Below, one piece after another: positions 54,388 through 64,000 of a stretch of DNA of 64,000 nt. The stretch is from positions 51,062,157 to 51,126,156 of the forward strand of contig NC_092797.1 in assembly GCF_918797505.1 (NCBI RefSeq), given 5' to 3'. Within the stretch, counting starts at the first letter, position 1, and each line of letters starts with the position of its first letter. Source of the DNA: Bemisia tabaci (lineage: Eukaryota; Arthropoda; Insecta; Hemiptera; Aleyrodidae). Under the pieces are notes generated by a model. It had not been told where the DNA came from. It made no database searches and saw nothing but the letters and a program-made list of their open reading frames with translations. The translations under genes were made by a program, and so were the position numbers.

Positions 54388-54641
54388 CTGCCGTGCTACG
54401 GAAGAACGCCGTAAGAGCCCTCAGATGTTGCCAAGTTTCCTTCGATAAAAACTGAATTTATTTGGGAAATCGTGAACATTCTTCTCCAAAATTTTCAGAC
54501 AATTTTGTACGCAATTTAATCTAAAATGTCTGAAAATTTCAAAGAAAAATGTGCTTGAATGTCTTTAAAAAATAAATATTTTATCAAGGGAAATTTGGCA
54601 ACTCTCGAATGTTCATACGGCGTTCTTCCTTAGCACGGCAG
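54388..54641. mobile_element. Family B MITE, copy 8, exact AATG duplication
   Basis: CTGCCGTGCTACGGAAGAACGCCGTA to TACGGCGTTCTTCCTTAGCACGGCAG, flanked by AATG on both sides (54384-54387 and 54642-54645). 254 bp and the cleanest copy of the family. Confidence 0.88.
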
Positions 54642-54775
54642 AATGGGAATGCGACCCGGAAGAGGAGGAAGAGAGGAGATGCGTATGTGATAGGAAGTGG
54701 GCGTGTGAGCGAAACCAAGTTCACGTAGTTAACTAAACGCTATGCATGAGATTCGACCGCTGATATTCGTACAAT

Positions 54776-54815
54776 TCAGTGAAAGTTCATGAGCAGGCTA
54801 GTTAGTCGTAGTCGG
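54776..54815 (+). promoter_or_regulatory. Putative core promoter: Inr and DPE-like motif
   Basis: TTCAGTG (A at 54778) is an arthropod initiator (TCAGT). AGTCGT at 54804-54809 fits the DPE form RGWYVT, at +27 when the canonical position is +28, and AGTCGG follows at +33. No TATA box. The start exon follows 67 bases downstream. The 3' end of B copy 8 lies 137 bases upstream. Confidence 0.4.
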
Positions 54816-54844
54816 GAGCTCAAGTTCTGGTTCATTCGAGTGGG

Positions 54845-54885
54845 ATGCCTCCTAATTCCATGCCACTGTTCGAGTTGAAGACTCG
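54845..54885 (+). CDS. Candidate first coding exon of a plus-strand gene
   Basis: ATG in GAGTGGGATGCC context opens MPPNSMPLFELKT and two further bases (CG) before a consensus donor ACTCG|GTGAGTGAAAC. An in-frame TAG lies 39 bases upstream, so this ATG would be the true start. An initiator and a DPE-like motif precede it at a fitting distance. Its outgoing phase (two bases) is completed by the first base of the candidate exon at 59418, giving Arg. The protein is not recognised. The 4.5-kb intron holds AA, G, R and Q elements. Confidence 0.45.
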
Positions 54886-55047
54886 GTGAGTGAAACTACA
54901 TAGAGCACCTTAAGGTGAATCCTCAATTGAAACACTAAGGTGCAGGAAGGAAATTTCTTGGTTGCGGTGTCTCAGGATCTCCGTTAACGTAAAGTCCACT
55001 ACACCTAAAGTTATTGAATATTCCTCATGATGTTACAATGCTGAAAA

Positions 55048-55622
55048 CTGAAAATGGACCACTGGACAAGGTACGAATTTAAGCATTCTGATACATGTTT
55101 CTTAACCAACATTTCACGTAGAGCACGATTCGCGCAACGAAAACTAATGAAACAAACTCCAAACGAAGATATTAACGTTTTTATTTCACATTATGTGAAA
55201 TTCAGGTTACGAGGAATTTGAACTGCCCGCTGACAAGAAACTCAAAGCTCTACGTGAGTCAAATCGCGCACTACAACGGTTTCAACAAGCTTCTCAATCG
55301 AGTAATGTTCATTTCCCACCATGTGTTGTTCAAACTATAAGCAATTTGCTACAGCTGAGCCAAAGCGTCAAGATTGAGGTTGCCAGATTTTTATATCGCA
55401 GAGACTGTCATTATAACGTTTAGCGCACGATGTGAATCACGCAGAGCATTGAGTTTTCATGAGCGGGTGGCTTGAATTCACGCATCAAGAAATATTAAAT
55501 ATCTTTGGAAGGAGTTGATTTCGATAATTTTCGTTGTGCGTATCGTGTTCTACGTGAAATTTTGGTTAAGAGACATGTATCAGAATGCTGAAATTCGTAC
55601 CTTGACTAGTGGTCCATTTCAG
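55048..55622. mobile_element. Family AA element, 575 bp with ~95-bp inverted ends
   Basis: CTGAAAATGGACCACTGGAC to TAGTGGTCCATTTCAG. The arms share GGTACGAATTTAAGCATTCTGATACATG, TTTCTTAACCAA and TTTCACGTAGAGCACGAT. A related fragment precedes A copy 3 at 14660-14740. No long open frame inside. Confidence 0.8.
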
Positions 55623-56037
55623 AAAATTAACCCAATTGTGTCCTCTCTAAAATATAAATTAGCAGTGGAGATTCTGAAACAACACAACCAAAAAATACTC
55701 CCTCTGAGCCCAACGCCTCGTTTCGATTCTAACGCCATACATTCTAAGTACGACCGAACTTCGAATTTCAACCCTTAGATGGATTTGCGAGGGGTGGGGG
55801 TGTATTAGTTTCCAAATTGACCTTTAAAATATGTTCGTGCCAAAGCACATCCTCCAAAACCTTAAAATGATGTTAAAAGTACTATTTTTGATGAACTATC
55901 GTTACTGATACATTATAGAGTAGGTTTAAAATCGGGAATAGTACTTTTGAATGTAATTTAAGATTTTATACGAAGATTTCTGACACTTGCGCTCCGTAAT
56001 GATTGATACAGAGACTGAAAATTTCGAAGTGATGACT
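55623..56037. other. No gene seen
   Basis: Part of the putative intron. Confidence 0.3.
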
Positions 56038-56385
56038 TTTCGCGTGGTTGGGTATGTTTGTTGCCTTTACGGTGAAATTGAAGGCTAACCTGAAGTGGGC
56101 GATATTTGTCAAGAGGTTTATACATGGTCCAATAGTTGAGCAAAATTTATGGAGCGAGAGTATTTTGTGTTTTTAGAATCGATAACTATTCGCGCTAGAA
56201 GACGAACTTCAAGTTGAAGATATCTGCTAATAGGTTTACGCATTGTCGTTGGCTCTATCAAAGTTTATGGAGCGAGATATATTCACTTTTTCGAGTAGGC
56301 AACTATTCGCGCTCCCCGGTATGTTTGTTGCCTATGCGGTACAATTGAAGGCGAACTTCAGATAGACGACACCTGTCAATAGGTT
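56038..56385. repeat. Family G tandem repeats, three ~140-bp units
   Basis: Repeats of CGCG-T-GG-ATGTTTGTTGCC-T-CGGT-AAATTGAAGGC, GTTTA-GCAT and AAATTTATGGAGCGAGA, with AACTATTCGCGCT at unit joins (56186 and 56300). Same family as 36587-36860. Confidence 0.75.
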
Positions 56386-56398
56386 CAAACCATCTTTT

Positions 56399-56654
56399 GG
56401 ATTACATTTCGCAAAAAGGAACCAAGAGGATTCCAATGTCGCTAAGATTGTGCAACTTCGTTTGCCTTGCAAATATAGACAGATTATCTTAACAAATTTT
56501 ATCTTTACTCCCAATAAACTATAACTTCAAGACAAAAATTACCTTGGTAAATTTTATTTTTTGCATGAGTTCAGTAATTATATTGATAGAACGTAAGTTA
56601 CACAATCTTAGCAACATTGGAATGCTCTTGGTTCCGTTTTGCAAAATGCAATCC
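56399..56654. mobile_element. 256-bp foldback, GGATTNCATTTNGCAAAA ends
   Basis: GGATTACATTTCGCAAAAAGGAACC and GGTTCCGTTTTGCAAAATGCAATCC are inverted. The arms continue with AAGAGGATTCCAATGTCGCTAAGATTGTGCAACTT over about 60 bases. Single copy in the window. Confidence 0.78.
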
Positions 56655-56763
56655 GTTTGTCAATCGAGCTTATGGAGCGATGTAAACAAGAACTCACATC
56701 TTATTCCCTTCATTTTCTCTCCCACGTAGATTTGTTGATGCTTCCGTCGAAGCATACAGCTAA

Positions 56764-57017
56764 TTGGACCACGTTAAACAGAAAGGAACCAAACCACAAC
56801 AGTTATTGCCAAATTTAACGGAGCCATCTAATTTTTTATATGAAAACGGTTATGCGGATTTCCGTGCAAATTTTAGTGAATTTTCTCGATAGTACGAAGC
56901 AAATTTCTTAAAATTTTCCAAGGTACTCGCACAAACGTTCTCTTGTAAAAAAATAAATTGCCAAGTTAAAGGCATCATCTGATGTGGTTTGGTTCCTTTC
57001 TGTTAAACGCGGTCCAA
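56764..57017. mobile_element. Family R foldback, copy 2
   Basis: TTGGACCACGTTAAACAGAAAGGAACCAAACCACA to TGTGGTTTGGTTCCTTTCTGTTAAACGCGGTCCAA, 254 bp. Its last bases overlap the first bases (CAAT) of the next element, so one inserted at the edge of the other. Confidence 0.82.
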
Positions 57018-57644
57018 TGGGCCTGTTGCATGCAAGAGATACAGCCGTGCGAATAGACTTTTAAGAGGTTAAATGACACGAAAATTATGATGGTCACATT
57101 AAAAAAGTCTGAAATACACTCCTTACTGCGCAATTTGCGTTGTTAGAAACACGCTTTTTCAAATTTCCCGCGTCTGGGGGCAGTTTTCTAATCACCGGAA
57201 ACGAGCAAACGGCGGGCTCGGTGATTTCCGGAAGATGCCGAGTCGTTGTTGTTGTTGTTCTTTTTTCCTTCAGTTTGTTTACAAACCCAACGTGATCTCT
57301 CATAGTGGTCCACATACGCTTTACGCAGTAACTAAATTAATCAACTTTTAAATATCCAACGCAATCCTTCTACATTTCATTTCACGTATCACGATCTCCG
57401 ATTTTCAGGTTATGTTGTCAGTTTTAGTTGACCGGAAATAGCCGCGAGTTGCCGTTACTTGTTTCCGTTAGAAAACTGCCCCTAGACGCGGGAAATTTGA
57501 AAAAGCGCGTTCCTAACAACACAAATTGCGCAGGAAGGAGTGTATTTCAGACTTTTTTAATGTGACCATCGTAATTTTCGTGTCATTTAACCTGTAAAAA
57601 GCCTATTCGTACGGCTGTATCTCTTGCATGCAACAGGCCCATTG
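57015..57644. mobile_element. Family Q foldback, copy 4 (best preserved, 630 bp)
   Basis: CAATGGGCCTGTTGCATGCAAGAGATACAGCC and its inverse GGCTGTATCTCTTGCATGCAACAGGCCCATTG. The arms match for about 175 bases (including GATGGTCACATTAAAAAAGTC and CCCGCGTCTGGGGGCAGTTTTCTAA). A (GTT)n run lies at 57243-57258. Non-coding. Confidence 0.85.
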
Positions 57645-58934
57645 TCTTTATGGGTTTTGAATAGTTCACGGCGTTCCTCAGCACGGCGAAATAGGAAACA
57701 TTTTGTCCCCCTCGAACTTGGATTTGGTGTCCCATTCGGCAGCGTTGTCATTGGAGCATTGATCGTGCCTCAAGGCAAGATGTCCGCGGTTACGGAAGGG
57801 ATGAGTAGGAGAAAACAGGAGCTATTTTTTTCAGCCATTAACAAGGATAATTTGCACAGCTCACCACTTCAAGCGCAAACCGGATCAACTCGGGTTCTAT
57901 GCCAAATCACTGGTTTCTTGTGTGCTCAACGCACTATGGAATCATCGTTTCACGGTCTATCGCAGACTGATGGATCTCAAGTTGCCTTGGTCAGCCGTTG
58001 CTCTGCTTCCTCCATCAAAATTTTATGACTAAAAAAGAACTGCCAGGATTGCGGTTCCATTTTTTTTCTTTTTTCAAATGTCAGTTTTATACGACTTCCT
58101 ATTTTGCTCAATTTTGTTAGGTGCTCAGTTCAGCAACATCAAATAAGAATATGATCAAAATTTTGACAAACTCTGGCTATTTTATCAATTTATCGGACTT
58201 TTGGACTTTTTCTACGTTCATATGAAAATTTTTAAAACTTTATTTAATTTTCACCAACGTTTCGCTCTTTTCATTAAACTGAGGCAAATTTAACTTAGAT
58301 CGATATTAAATTGAAACACACGTATAACCGATATTTCTCACATACATGTCGCTTTGCAGCACTCCCAAGCGCTCTGGGAAAAGATGGATTCCTTCAAATC
58401 TTGAGATCAAATTTCCACAATACCTCGTGATTTCCTGCATACAGTGTTGAAGAATGTCTCAAGCTTTACTCAGTTTGAAGCTGGGTCCGAACGCAAAGTG
58501 GACCGGAATTAGCTAACCGCATTTCGCAAAAGCGTTTTCCCTAGAAAGCGCGTTTTCGGTTTCACTTTTCAGACTTGCATCCATTTGAAATTTATTCGAA
58601 GATTCTGTCACTTGGTTTTCACCGCAGCGCACTAATTCATGACCAGGATACAATTGTAGCTTTTGTTATAACATACGCAAGATAGTCACTCCTCATAAAA
58701 AAATTGCCGAAATAACCAAAGTCCTTTAATTGACCAAATCAGATTCTCAGTGGTTCCAGAGTGTGACAATCTTTTCAGGATGCATTTTTGACCGTCGTTG
58801 AGAAATGAGACGTTAATTTCTGCAGAAAAATATGACAAAGTATTTTTGTGTCCTAATTTTACTGCGTTTCGATGTGCTTAAACATAACAGGCATTGCGCA
58901 AAATGTGGCTCCAAAAAAATTTAGGCACACAGTA
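57645..58934. other. Family B right-end scrap, then an unassigned frame
   Basis: CACGGCGTTCCTCAGCACGGCG (57667-57688) is a solo B right end. The open frame that begins in Q and B sequence continues to 58028 with raised GC (from MSAVTEGMSRRKQELFFSAI), but has no splice or domain support. 58031-58934 shows nothing. Confidence 0.3.
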
Positions 58935-59138
58935 AAAATGATATTGCTGCTTTAACAATTTTGTAGTTAAAAAATGTGTCCGAATATTTCAGTGTAGATT
59001 TTACAATGAAAAAATGCTAACTTAACCACCCCCGTGGATAAATTAGCTTTCCACTATTGTAAAATCTACATTTCAAACATATCGGACATATTTTTCGACG
59101 ATTTAATTTACTCTTTGCAAAATTACCGGTATCATTTT
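58935..59138. mobile_element. Family Z foldback
   Basis: AAAATGATATTGCTGC... and ...TTACCGGTATCATTTT are imperfect inverted ends. The arms also share TAAAAAATGTGTCCGAATATTTCAGTGTAGATTTTACAAT against ATTGTAAAATCTACATTTCAAACATATCGGACATATTTTT. About 204 bp. Confidence 0.75.
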
Positions 59139-59417
59139 CAAAAATCTCCAAAAACCTCTGGATGACGCTTAAAAATTGAGTTATTTTTCAAATGGATCCT
59201 AAAAGTTTCAGGTGAAGTTGAAACTCTGGGGTAGTTTCATTAAAAATGGTAACAAAATTCCCCTTCTATTCCCCTTTACTTCCTTTCCTCTCCTTTTTCC
59301 AACACATTACTTTCTTTATCTCCGTCTTTTTGCCTTTTTATCTCCTTTCATCCTTTTTACTTCCTTGTCTCCTCAAGGTTTCATCTTATTTTCATTTATC
59401 GAAATTGTATCCCGCAG

Positions 59418-59484
59418 AGTGAAACTTGTGCGGGAGTTGCTACTTAAGCGTAAGACGTCCGAAATTCTTTTTAATGAAGAAAGA
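59418..59484 (+). CDS. Candidate second coding exon of the 54.8-kb gene
   Basis: A ~120-base pyrimidine-rich tract (59261-59380) precedes the acceptor GTATCCCGCAG. The 67-base exon ends at AAAGA|GTAAGTGATC. With the CG carried over from 54884-54885 the first base A makes CGA (Arg), and the frame continues VKLVRELLLKRKTSEILF, then NEER, leaving in phase 0. The segment looks like a charged amphipathic helix. No repeat covers it and no family is recognised. The next exon was not found before the right edge. Confidence 0.4.
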
Positions 59485-59959
59485 GTAAGTGATCCGCGCA
59501 ATAAAAACCAAAAACCTTGAACCTGTAATAAATTAACCAGACGCACTTGTAATTACAGTCAAGAGCGATCTGTTTTATTGCTGGGAGGAAAGGTAGTTTG
59601 TGAGGTGCACGCTGAATGAAGATTGTTTCTGTAATGAAGCTTCGAAGCGCCAGTACGAAAATTAAGTATGTGCTGTGCAACTTTCTCTACTTTCGATTTT
59701 TTGTCGATTGGCAAACTTAGGTCCTTTGCAGTTACACTAACCTAACCTCTAGAGGATACGCGATGCAACTTTCGGAGGTTGGGGAGCGTAGTAGCCAGAG
59801 AGGCAGCTTCCTTATTTTTCCGTGTTGCATCCGAAAAGTTTAGCGAAATTTTCCTGGATAAAATGTTTATTTTTACTGAAAGTTTTACATATTTTTCTTT
59901 GAAAATTTTGGACATTTTGAACCAAATAGCGAAAAAAATTCTCTCAGAAATTAGGAAAT
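59485..59959. other. No gene seen
   Basis: Putative intron. The 59780-59960 stretch is AT-rich and may be the worn left half of the following B copy. Confidence 0.3.
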
Positions 59960-60051
59960 GAATATTAATGGGTTTTCCGGAAAACTTGTGTTTTACGGAA
60001 GGAAATGTGTTATCATCCAAAGATACACAGCGTTATTTTTTAGCACGGCAG
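59960..60051. mobile_element. Family B MITE, copy 9, right part
   Basis: GGAAATGTGTTATCATCCAAAG and the terminal TTTTTTAGCACGGCAG are recognisable. The left terminus is not. D copy 6 begins at the next base. Confidence 0.5.
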
Positions 60052-60311
60052 CGGGCTGACTTTTGAAAAAGATAGACAAAGCAATAAACCAGGATTACGA
60101 ATAAAAAGTGGTCTTATCGGTTGAAACAGGTGGTTTTCGTAAAGACTAAAAGGTGGATGATAGACTAACCATGCAAGTTCTCCTTTGTGTGAGCGACCTT
60201 TAAGTTAGAACTCACCTCCTTTGTGAATCACAACCATCCGCTGCAACCAATAGGATCGCTCTATTTTATCTTTATCTATCGCTTTGTCTATTAATTTCAA
60301 TAATCAGCACG
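60052..60311. mobile_element. Family D MITE, copy 6
   Basis: CGGGCTGACTTTTGAAAAAGATAGACAAAGC to GCTTTGTCTATTAATTTCAATAATCAGCACG. CAACCAATAGGATCGCTC and GATGATAGACTAACCATG lie inside. 260 bp. Confidence 0.78.
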
Positions 60312-62341
60312 GTAGTATTTTTGTTTACATCTGAAAGGCAGCGATCGGACGGAAACGTAGATGCAGTTTCAAATCGGGTTTTTTATTTATCTACACAAGC
60401 CTCTCATCATCTTTTAGATCTTTAAAAATATATCTATTCGGTCGCTATGAAAGATGCAAAAAATTATGAGTAAGTTCCCTCAAAGACAAGAACAACAAAA
60501 CAAAACGTGTAATAATTTCTTTCTGAAAGACTTGTCTTATAAAAATGACACAACGAAAATAAAAATAAATGCGGTGATTAGGGCATCGAAAAATGAAAAA
60601 AAAACCGCGCTGTAAATTAATGAATCATCAAAATCATAAAAAAACCCGAGTCCGTCGTAAAGACATCCTACACGGTGATTGAACTATCTCACCGGCGTTG
60701 CATTGCTGTCGCAGTTTTAGAGTGAGGACATCGATGAATCTCATTGTTAGCACCTATATTTGAATGTTAACACGTGTTAAAATGACAATCCCTCTTGTAT
60801 CAATGACTCAATGAAGATTGCTGTCAAATTTGGGAGGAAAAGCGGTTTATTTTAGATTTACGCCTGGAACAGTCGCGGGCTGTGCCGCACAGCTATGCAG
60901 CCATGTCAATAAGTGATCGTTATTTTCAAGGTTTTCAAGGTTCACACTTCGCGCAATGAATTCCTCGAAGTGTTGTAAACTTGAGGCTCATTTTCTTCAT
61001 TTCTCGATGGTAGCTGTGTTGTCGGGTCTTCTACATTTTGTCTTCACATCCTCGGTGGTTAAGGAAATTTCTTCCTTCAAAATTAGACCAATTTTTTTTT
61101 TAAAACTTTCAGGAGTTCTCTTCAATTTTATAAAGTAGCTTTCGCTAGAGATGATGTTTACTTTCTTTACAGCTTGATTGGAAGTCACTGAGAAAAATCT
61201 GAGAAAACTAATACACATAGACGGATTTTTTTGCAAAACCAGGCTATTCTGAAAAATCAGTATCCGAATACTGTTCGTCTCGTAGCAAAGAAATTCCGAA
61301 TTCTGATCAAACTAATGGACCGACGTTTTTGTTTCATTTTTAGGAACTAAAATTATATACTGGAGATATATCCTTATTAGTAAGCTACCTACTTATTAAG
61401 TAAGATAATAGATGATGGAGCTGCAATAAAAATTCTTATTTTTTCATCTTATTTTTCTTGAAAAAAAAATCGTGATCAAAAGCTTGCAAACCTGCTCTGA
61501 AGATTTTCTGTCTGTGTTTGTAGCCGTTTTTTTGAGAAAAAATGCAAGAAACTAGCTCACCCTAAAATGGAGAAACTCTTCACATCAATGAAATGATGTA
61601 TGGATGAAAAAAAATAGTTAATTCTCTTTTAACGGGCAAGTTATAAAACTGACTCAAAAGTTGAGAGAAGATCCTAGTTCCATGAGAATATCTCCTTTTG
61701 AACATTTTTGAGGATTTGAACCGGAACACCTCTCTAAATTACATGTTCCACGTGACTTACTGACATTCCAATTTTTTCAAGCATGTAACCTCAACGATTC
61801 AGGCAATAGAAGGGGACTATGGGTCAGCTCTACTGATTTTACTCCTCAGGGCACTGTAATACCTACGTCAAAATATTTTTAACTAAATGCAATTTAGCAA
61901 CACTGTGATCAGACAGTGTTGTCGGTTTCTCGCCTTAATTTCCCGTTCTTGTATTCGATTTAGACTACTCATTAGAGCCGTTCAACAATATTGCATAGTC
62001 ACAAACAACCCTGATCGGTGATCGTAATGTCCTCTTTCACACGTTTTATTTTCCCCTATTTGCTCAAAAAACGTTTAGATGCGAGGTTGGATGCCGAGCC
62101 CATTGCGCCGATCGAGGTCAAGGCTGGAGCACTGAAATCAAGAACAACATTCATCTGGAGACATTGGGCCGTATTCAAAGTCGGTTCTTAAACAGTTCCT
62201 CGCCGTTTAAAGGCTCCACACGATTTATTATGTTCTACCAAGGGGAGTCCGAGGAAACTCCAGAACATAGTCGAAGAAAATTCGATTCTATCAGGAGACT
62301 TTAAACAAAATAGCTGTAATCTTTGTTCATGGACTCTTCTA
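60312..62341. other. Two kilobases with no gene seen
   Basis: AT-rich. Small hairpin CAACACTGTGATCAGACAGTGTTG at 61899-61922. A CACTGAGAAAAATCTGAG at 61188 resembles a family Y left end without a partner. No exon pair of convincing quality. Confidence 0.3.
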
Positions 62342-62445
62342 AGGTCCAGTTACACGATCAAATTGGGCCTCTCAATGGTCGCATTCTGAATGCTACCAAT
62401 GAGAGGCCCAATTTGATGGCTCAATTTGATCGCGTAACTGGACCT
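62342..62445. mobile_element. Family V foldback, 104 bp
   Basis: AGGTCCAGTTACACGATCAAATTGGG and CAATTTGATCGCGTAACTGGACCT are inverted ends. CTA flanks both sides (or TCTAA if the terminal A/T pair is counted outside). AATTGGGCCTCTCA is repeated inverted inside. The plus frame through it is chance. Confidence 0.8.
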
Positions 62446-62610
62446 CTAAAGAATTTAAAAACATTAGATTTGCGACTTAAAAAAATGAAAGACCTGGTGG
62501 GAAAAATGCACGCTTCTAAAAAACTTTCCAGTTGTTTAAGAAAAACTTAGGTCCTACAGACTTAAATTCATATGGAATAAAAAAATTCTTGATAAAGATT
62601 ACAAAGACTT

Positions 62611-62838
62611 CACTGGAAAAAAAGTAGCTTGGATTTAGAGTCCAGGCTCTTAAAAACATTGACAAGAAAAATTAATCTTGATTCATTCGGATTTTTGCTT
62701 AAATCGAGAACCAAGCCTCTTAATTTAAGCGGATTTCCTTTTGAATCGAACAAAAATCCGCTTGAATCAAGAGGATTTTTTCTTGTCAATGTTTTTCAGA
62801 GTCTGAACTCTAAATCCAAGCTACTTTTTTTTCCAGTG
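62611..62838 (-). mobile_element. Family A MITE, copy 10, variant ends
   Basis: CACTGGAAAAAAAGTAGCTTGGATTTAGAG to CTAAATCCAAGCTACTTTTTTTTCCAGTG, with TT on both sides. The sub-terminal GTAGCTTGGATTTAG replaces CACATTGGATCTAG, so it is a distinct subfamily. The interior TCGAACAAAAATCCGCTTG also differs. Confidence 0.87.
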
Positions 62839-62840
62839 TT

Positions 62841-63769
62841 TCTGTCACTAATACCGAACTGCGATTGCGCCGAACACCGAAAGTTTCGCCAAAATTTGGG
62901 CATGTTTGGCCTAATTCGTCGTTTCGCGTACGAAGGAACGTAACTTCAATCCAAGATTGTAAATTGACTGAAATAATCCGATTTTTTACAAGAATGTACA
63001 TGTGCAATTTTCGTCCGAAATTTGCCTACTTTTTGCACGAAATTAGAAGGAAAATCAGTGAAATTCTGGTTAGAAATGCCGAAGATTCTCCTGGTAAAAA
63101 TGCAATTTGCGAAGAAAAATTTGGCAACGTTGAAATGTAGTCACGTTATTTCGTGAGGGAAACGACAAAATATGGTAGCCGGGTCAAATATCTTATAGCT
63201 CCAGGTGCCGAGTATTTTGGGTTGTAAACATTGCCAAAAGTTCTTTTTTTGGTCTGTTTTCACGTACGTAAGTGCCAAAAACGATTTTATTGCTAGAGCA
63301 CCCTTCCTTTCGGCGACACATTTCACCGACAGAAAAAAAACCGCCGTAACCATTCTCCTTGAACGCGGAAACAGTCGATGTGTCGCAAGATTCTGGACTC
63401 GGTTCATTTTGTACAAAAAACTAAATTGCCCCGCGCGTTTATATCGAAAATATTTTGGTTGTTTTGGCTCGCGCGGCCTTGAGACAGCAAGCACATTCGC
63501 CGACCGAAAATCACACCGATCGAAGACATGTGGTCCGATTTCAAAATCCGACCGTTCCTTCTCGGACAGCATCGAATCCGTAGCTGGCGTTCTTGTTCTC
63601 CGTAAGACAGGAAAGAGTGTATAGGGATCGTGCCCAATCAATTCTCGATTGCAGCACTCCAGATAACTGCTCTGTGGACAAGATTCAGTGTCCTAACGCA
63701 ACGCGTCGTGAGAAAACCAAGGTAATCCCGTCCAGTGCATCAGTATCCGTGGAATATGCATCCGCATGG
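62841..63769. other. No gene called
   Basis: Open frames of 139 (plus) and 166 (minus) codons overlap at 63141-63641, but no domain or consistent splice signals are seen. At 63645-63720 an acceptor GATTGCAG and donor ACCAAG|GTAATC enclose a Cys-containing stretch (STPDNCSVDKIQCPNAT) that could be an exon; an alternative frame is also open. Confidence 0.25.
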
Positions 63770-63935
63770 TTCGCAATAACTGTAAACAGTACTGACCTAA
63801 ACATGGGACTAAGGCCGATTTTGACTAAAAATGCGGATTTTCGGGCATTCAACTGCAAACCTGCAAAACTCGCCTTTTTCGCCAAAATCGGCCTTCAGAT
63901 CAGATCCATGTTTATGATGGACTGTAATAATCCTG
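63770..63935. repeat. Imperfect palindrome at the right edge
   Basis: AAGGCCGATTTTG (63814) and CAAAATCGGCCTT (63884) face each other, and outside them AAACATGGGACT is matched by ATCCATGTTT. About 150-165 bp in all, likely another short foldback element. The 118-codon frame here reads through it. Confidence 0.55.
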
Positions 63936-64000
63936 AAATGAGACCGTAAATGACCAAAGCATGATATATTCAGTAAAATACGAGTATGTAGACCTTGACT

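Noticed and set aside
57624..58028. 134-codon plus frame
   Set aside because: The N-terminal part is the end of family Q and a B scrap. The remainder has no domain or splice support.
63141..63641. 166-codon minus frame and 139-codon plus frame
   Set aside because: They overlap on opposite strands in a moderately GC-rich stretch, with no domain, no splice sites in agreement and no start context that stands out.

Overview
This is AT-rich eukaryotic nuclear DNA with no bacterial gene organisation: no long open frame, no ribosome binding sites and no operons. It looks like an arthropod genome. Several repeat families resemble, from memory, repeats of the whitefly Bemisia tabaci: the foldback ending TTGGACCGCGTTAA, the CAGTGGCGTGGCGTG element and the GGACCACT-GGTACGAATTTAAGC element. 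I therefore suggest a hemipteran, most likely Bemisia, with moderate confidence. No search was possible.

Most of the recognisable content is short non-coding transposable elements (MITEs and foldbacks), named here A to Z, AA and BB. The best supported are: A, about 10 copies, CACTGG ends, arbitrary 2-bp target duplications, CACTA-like; B, about 9 copies, CTGCCGTGC ends, 4-bp duplications; C, 4 full copies, TAGAGTCCC ends, 8-bp duplications, hAT-like; D, 6 copies, CGGGCTGATTATTG ends; E, two 0.94-kb copies, CCCTGGTAAAAATTGG ends, each carrying a 76-bp palindrome; H, 5 copies; I, one copy full of GGTAATTTTACC motifs; J, two copies, CAGTGGCGTGGCG ends, hAT-like. Single or few-copy foldbacks (P, Q, R, T, U, V, W, X, Y, Z, AA) fill much of the rest. 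Insertions are nested: A and C sit inside B, and B sits inside D, which gives a relative age order.

Tandem and low-complexity blocks are also frequent. They include ~270-bp and ~140-bp repeats near 37 kb and 56 kb (with an inverted relative at the window start), a 2 x 217 bp duplication at 23.6 kb, a ~177-bp triplet at 31.6 kb, an ATCGATCGA-rich minisatellite at 49 kb, a ~97-bp array at 53.4-54.4 kb split by a foldback, and a ~480-bp purine-only tract at 35.2 kb.

Coding content is sparse, as expected of introns and intergenic DNA. The best gene evidence is a putative promoter (Inr plus DPE-like) at 54.78 kb, followed by a start exon (54845-54885) and a phase-compatible second exon (59418-59484) on the plus strand. 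Next is a minus-strand exon (4328-4433) that opens a protein with a signal peptide. Weaker splice-flanked exon candidates lie at 20.05, 23.3, 27.2, 36.1, 39.2, 39.97 and 49.3 kb. The 39.2 and 39.97 kb pair is phase-compatible and resembles the C-terminal end of an insect gustatory receptor. Most listed open frames are chance readings through repeats. No tRNA, rRNA, CRISPR array or intact transposase was seen.
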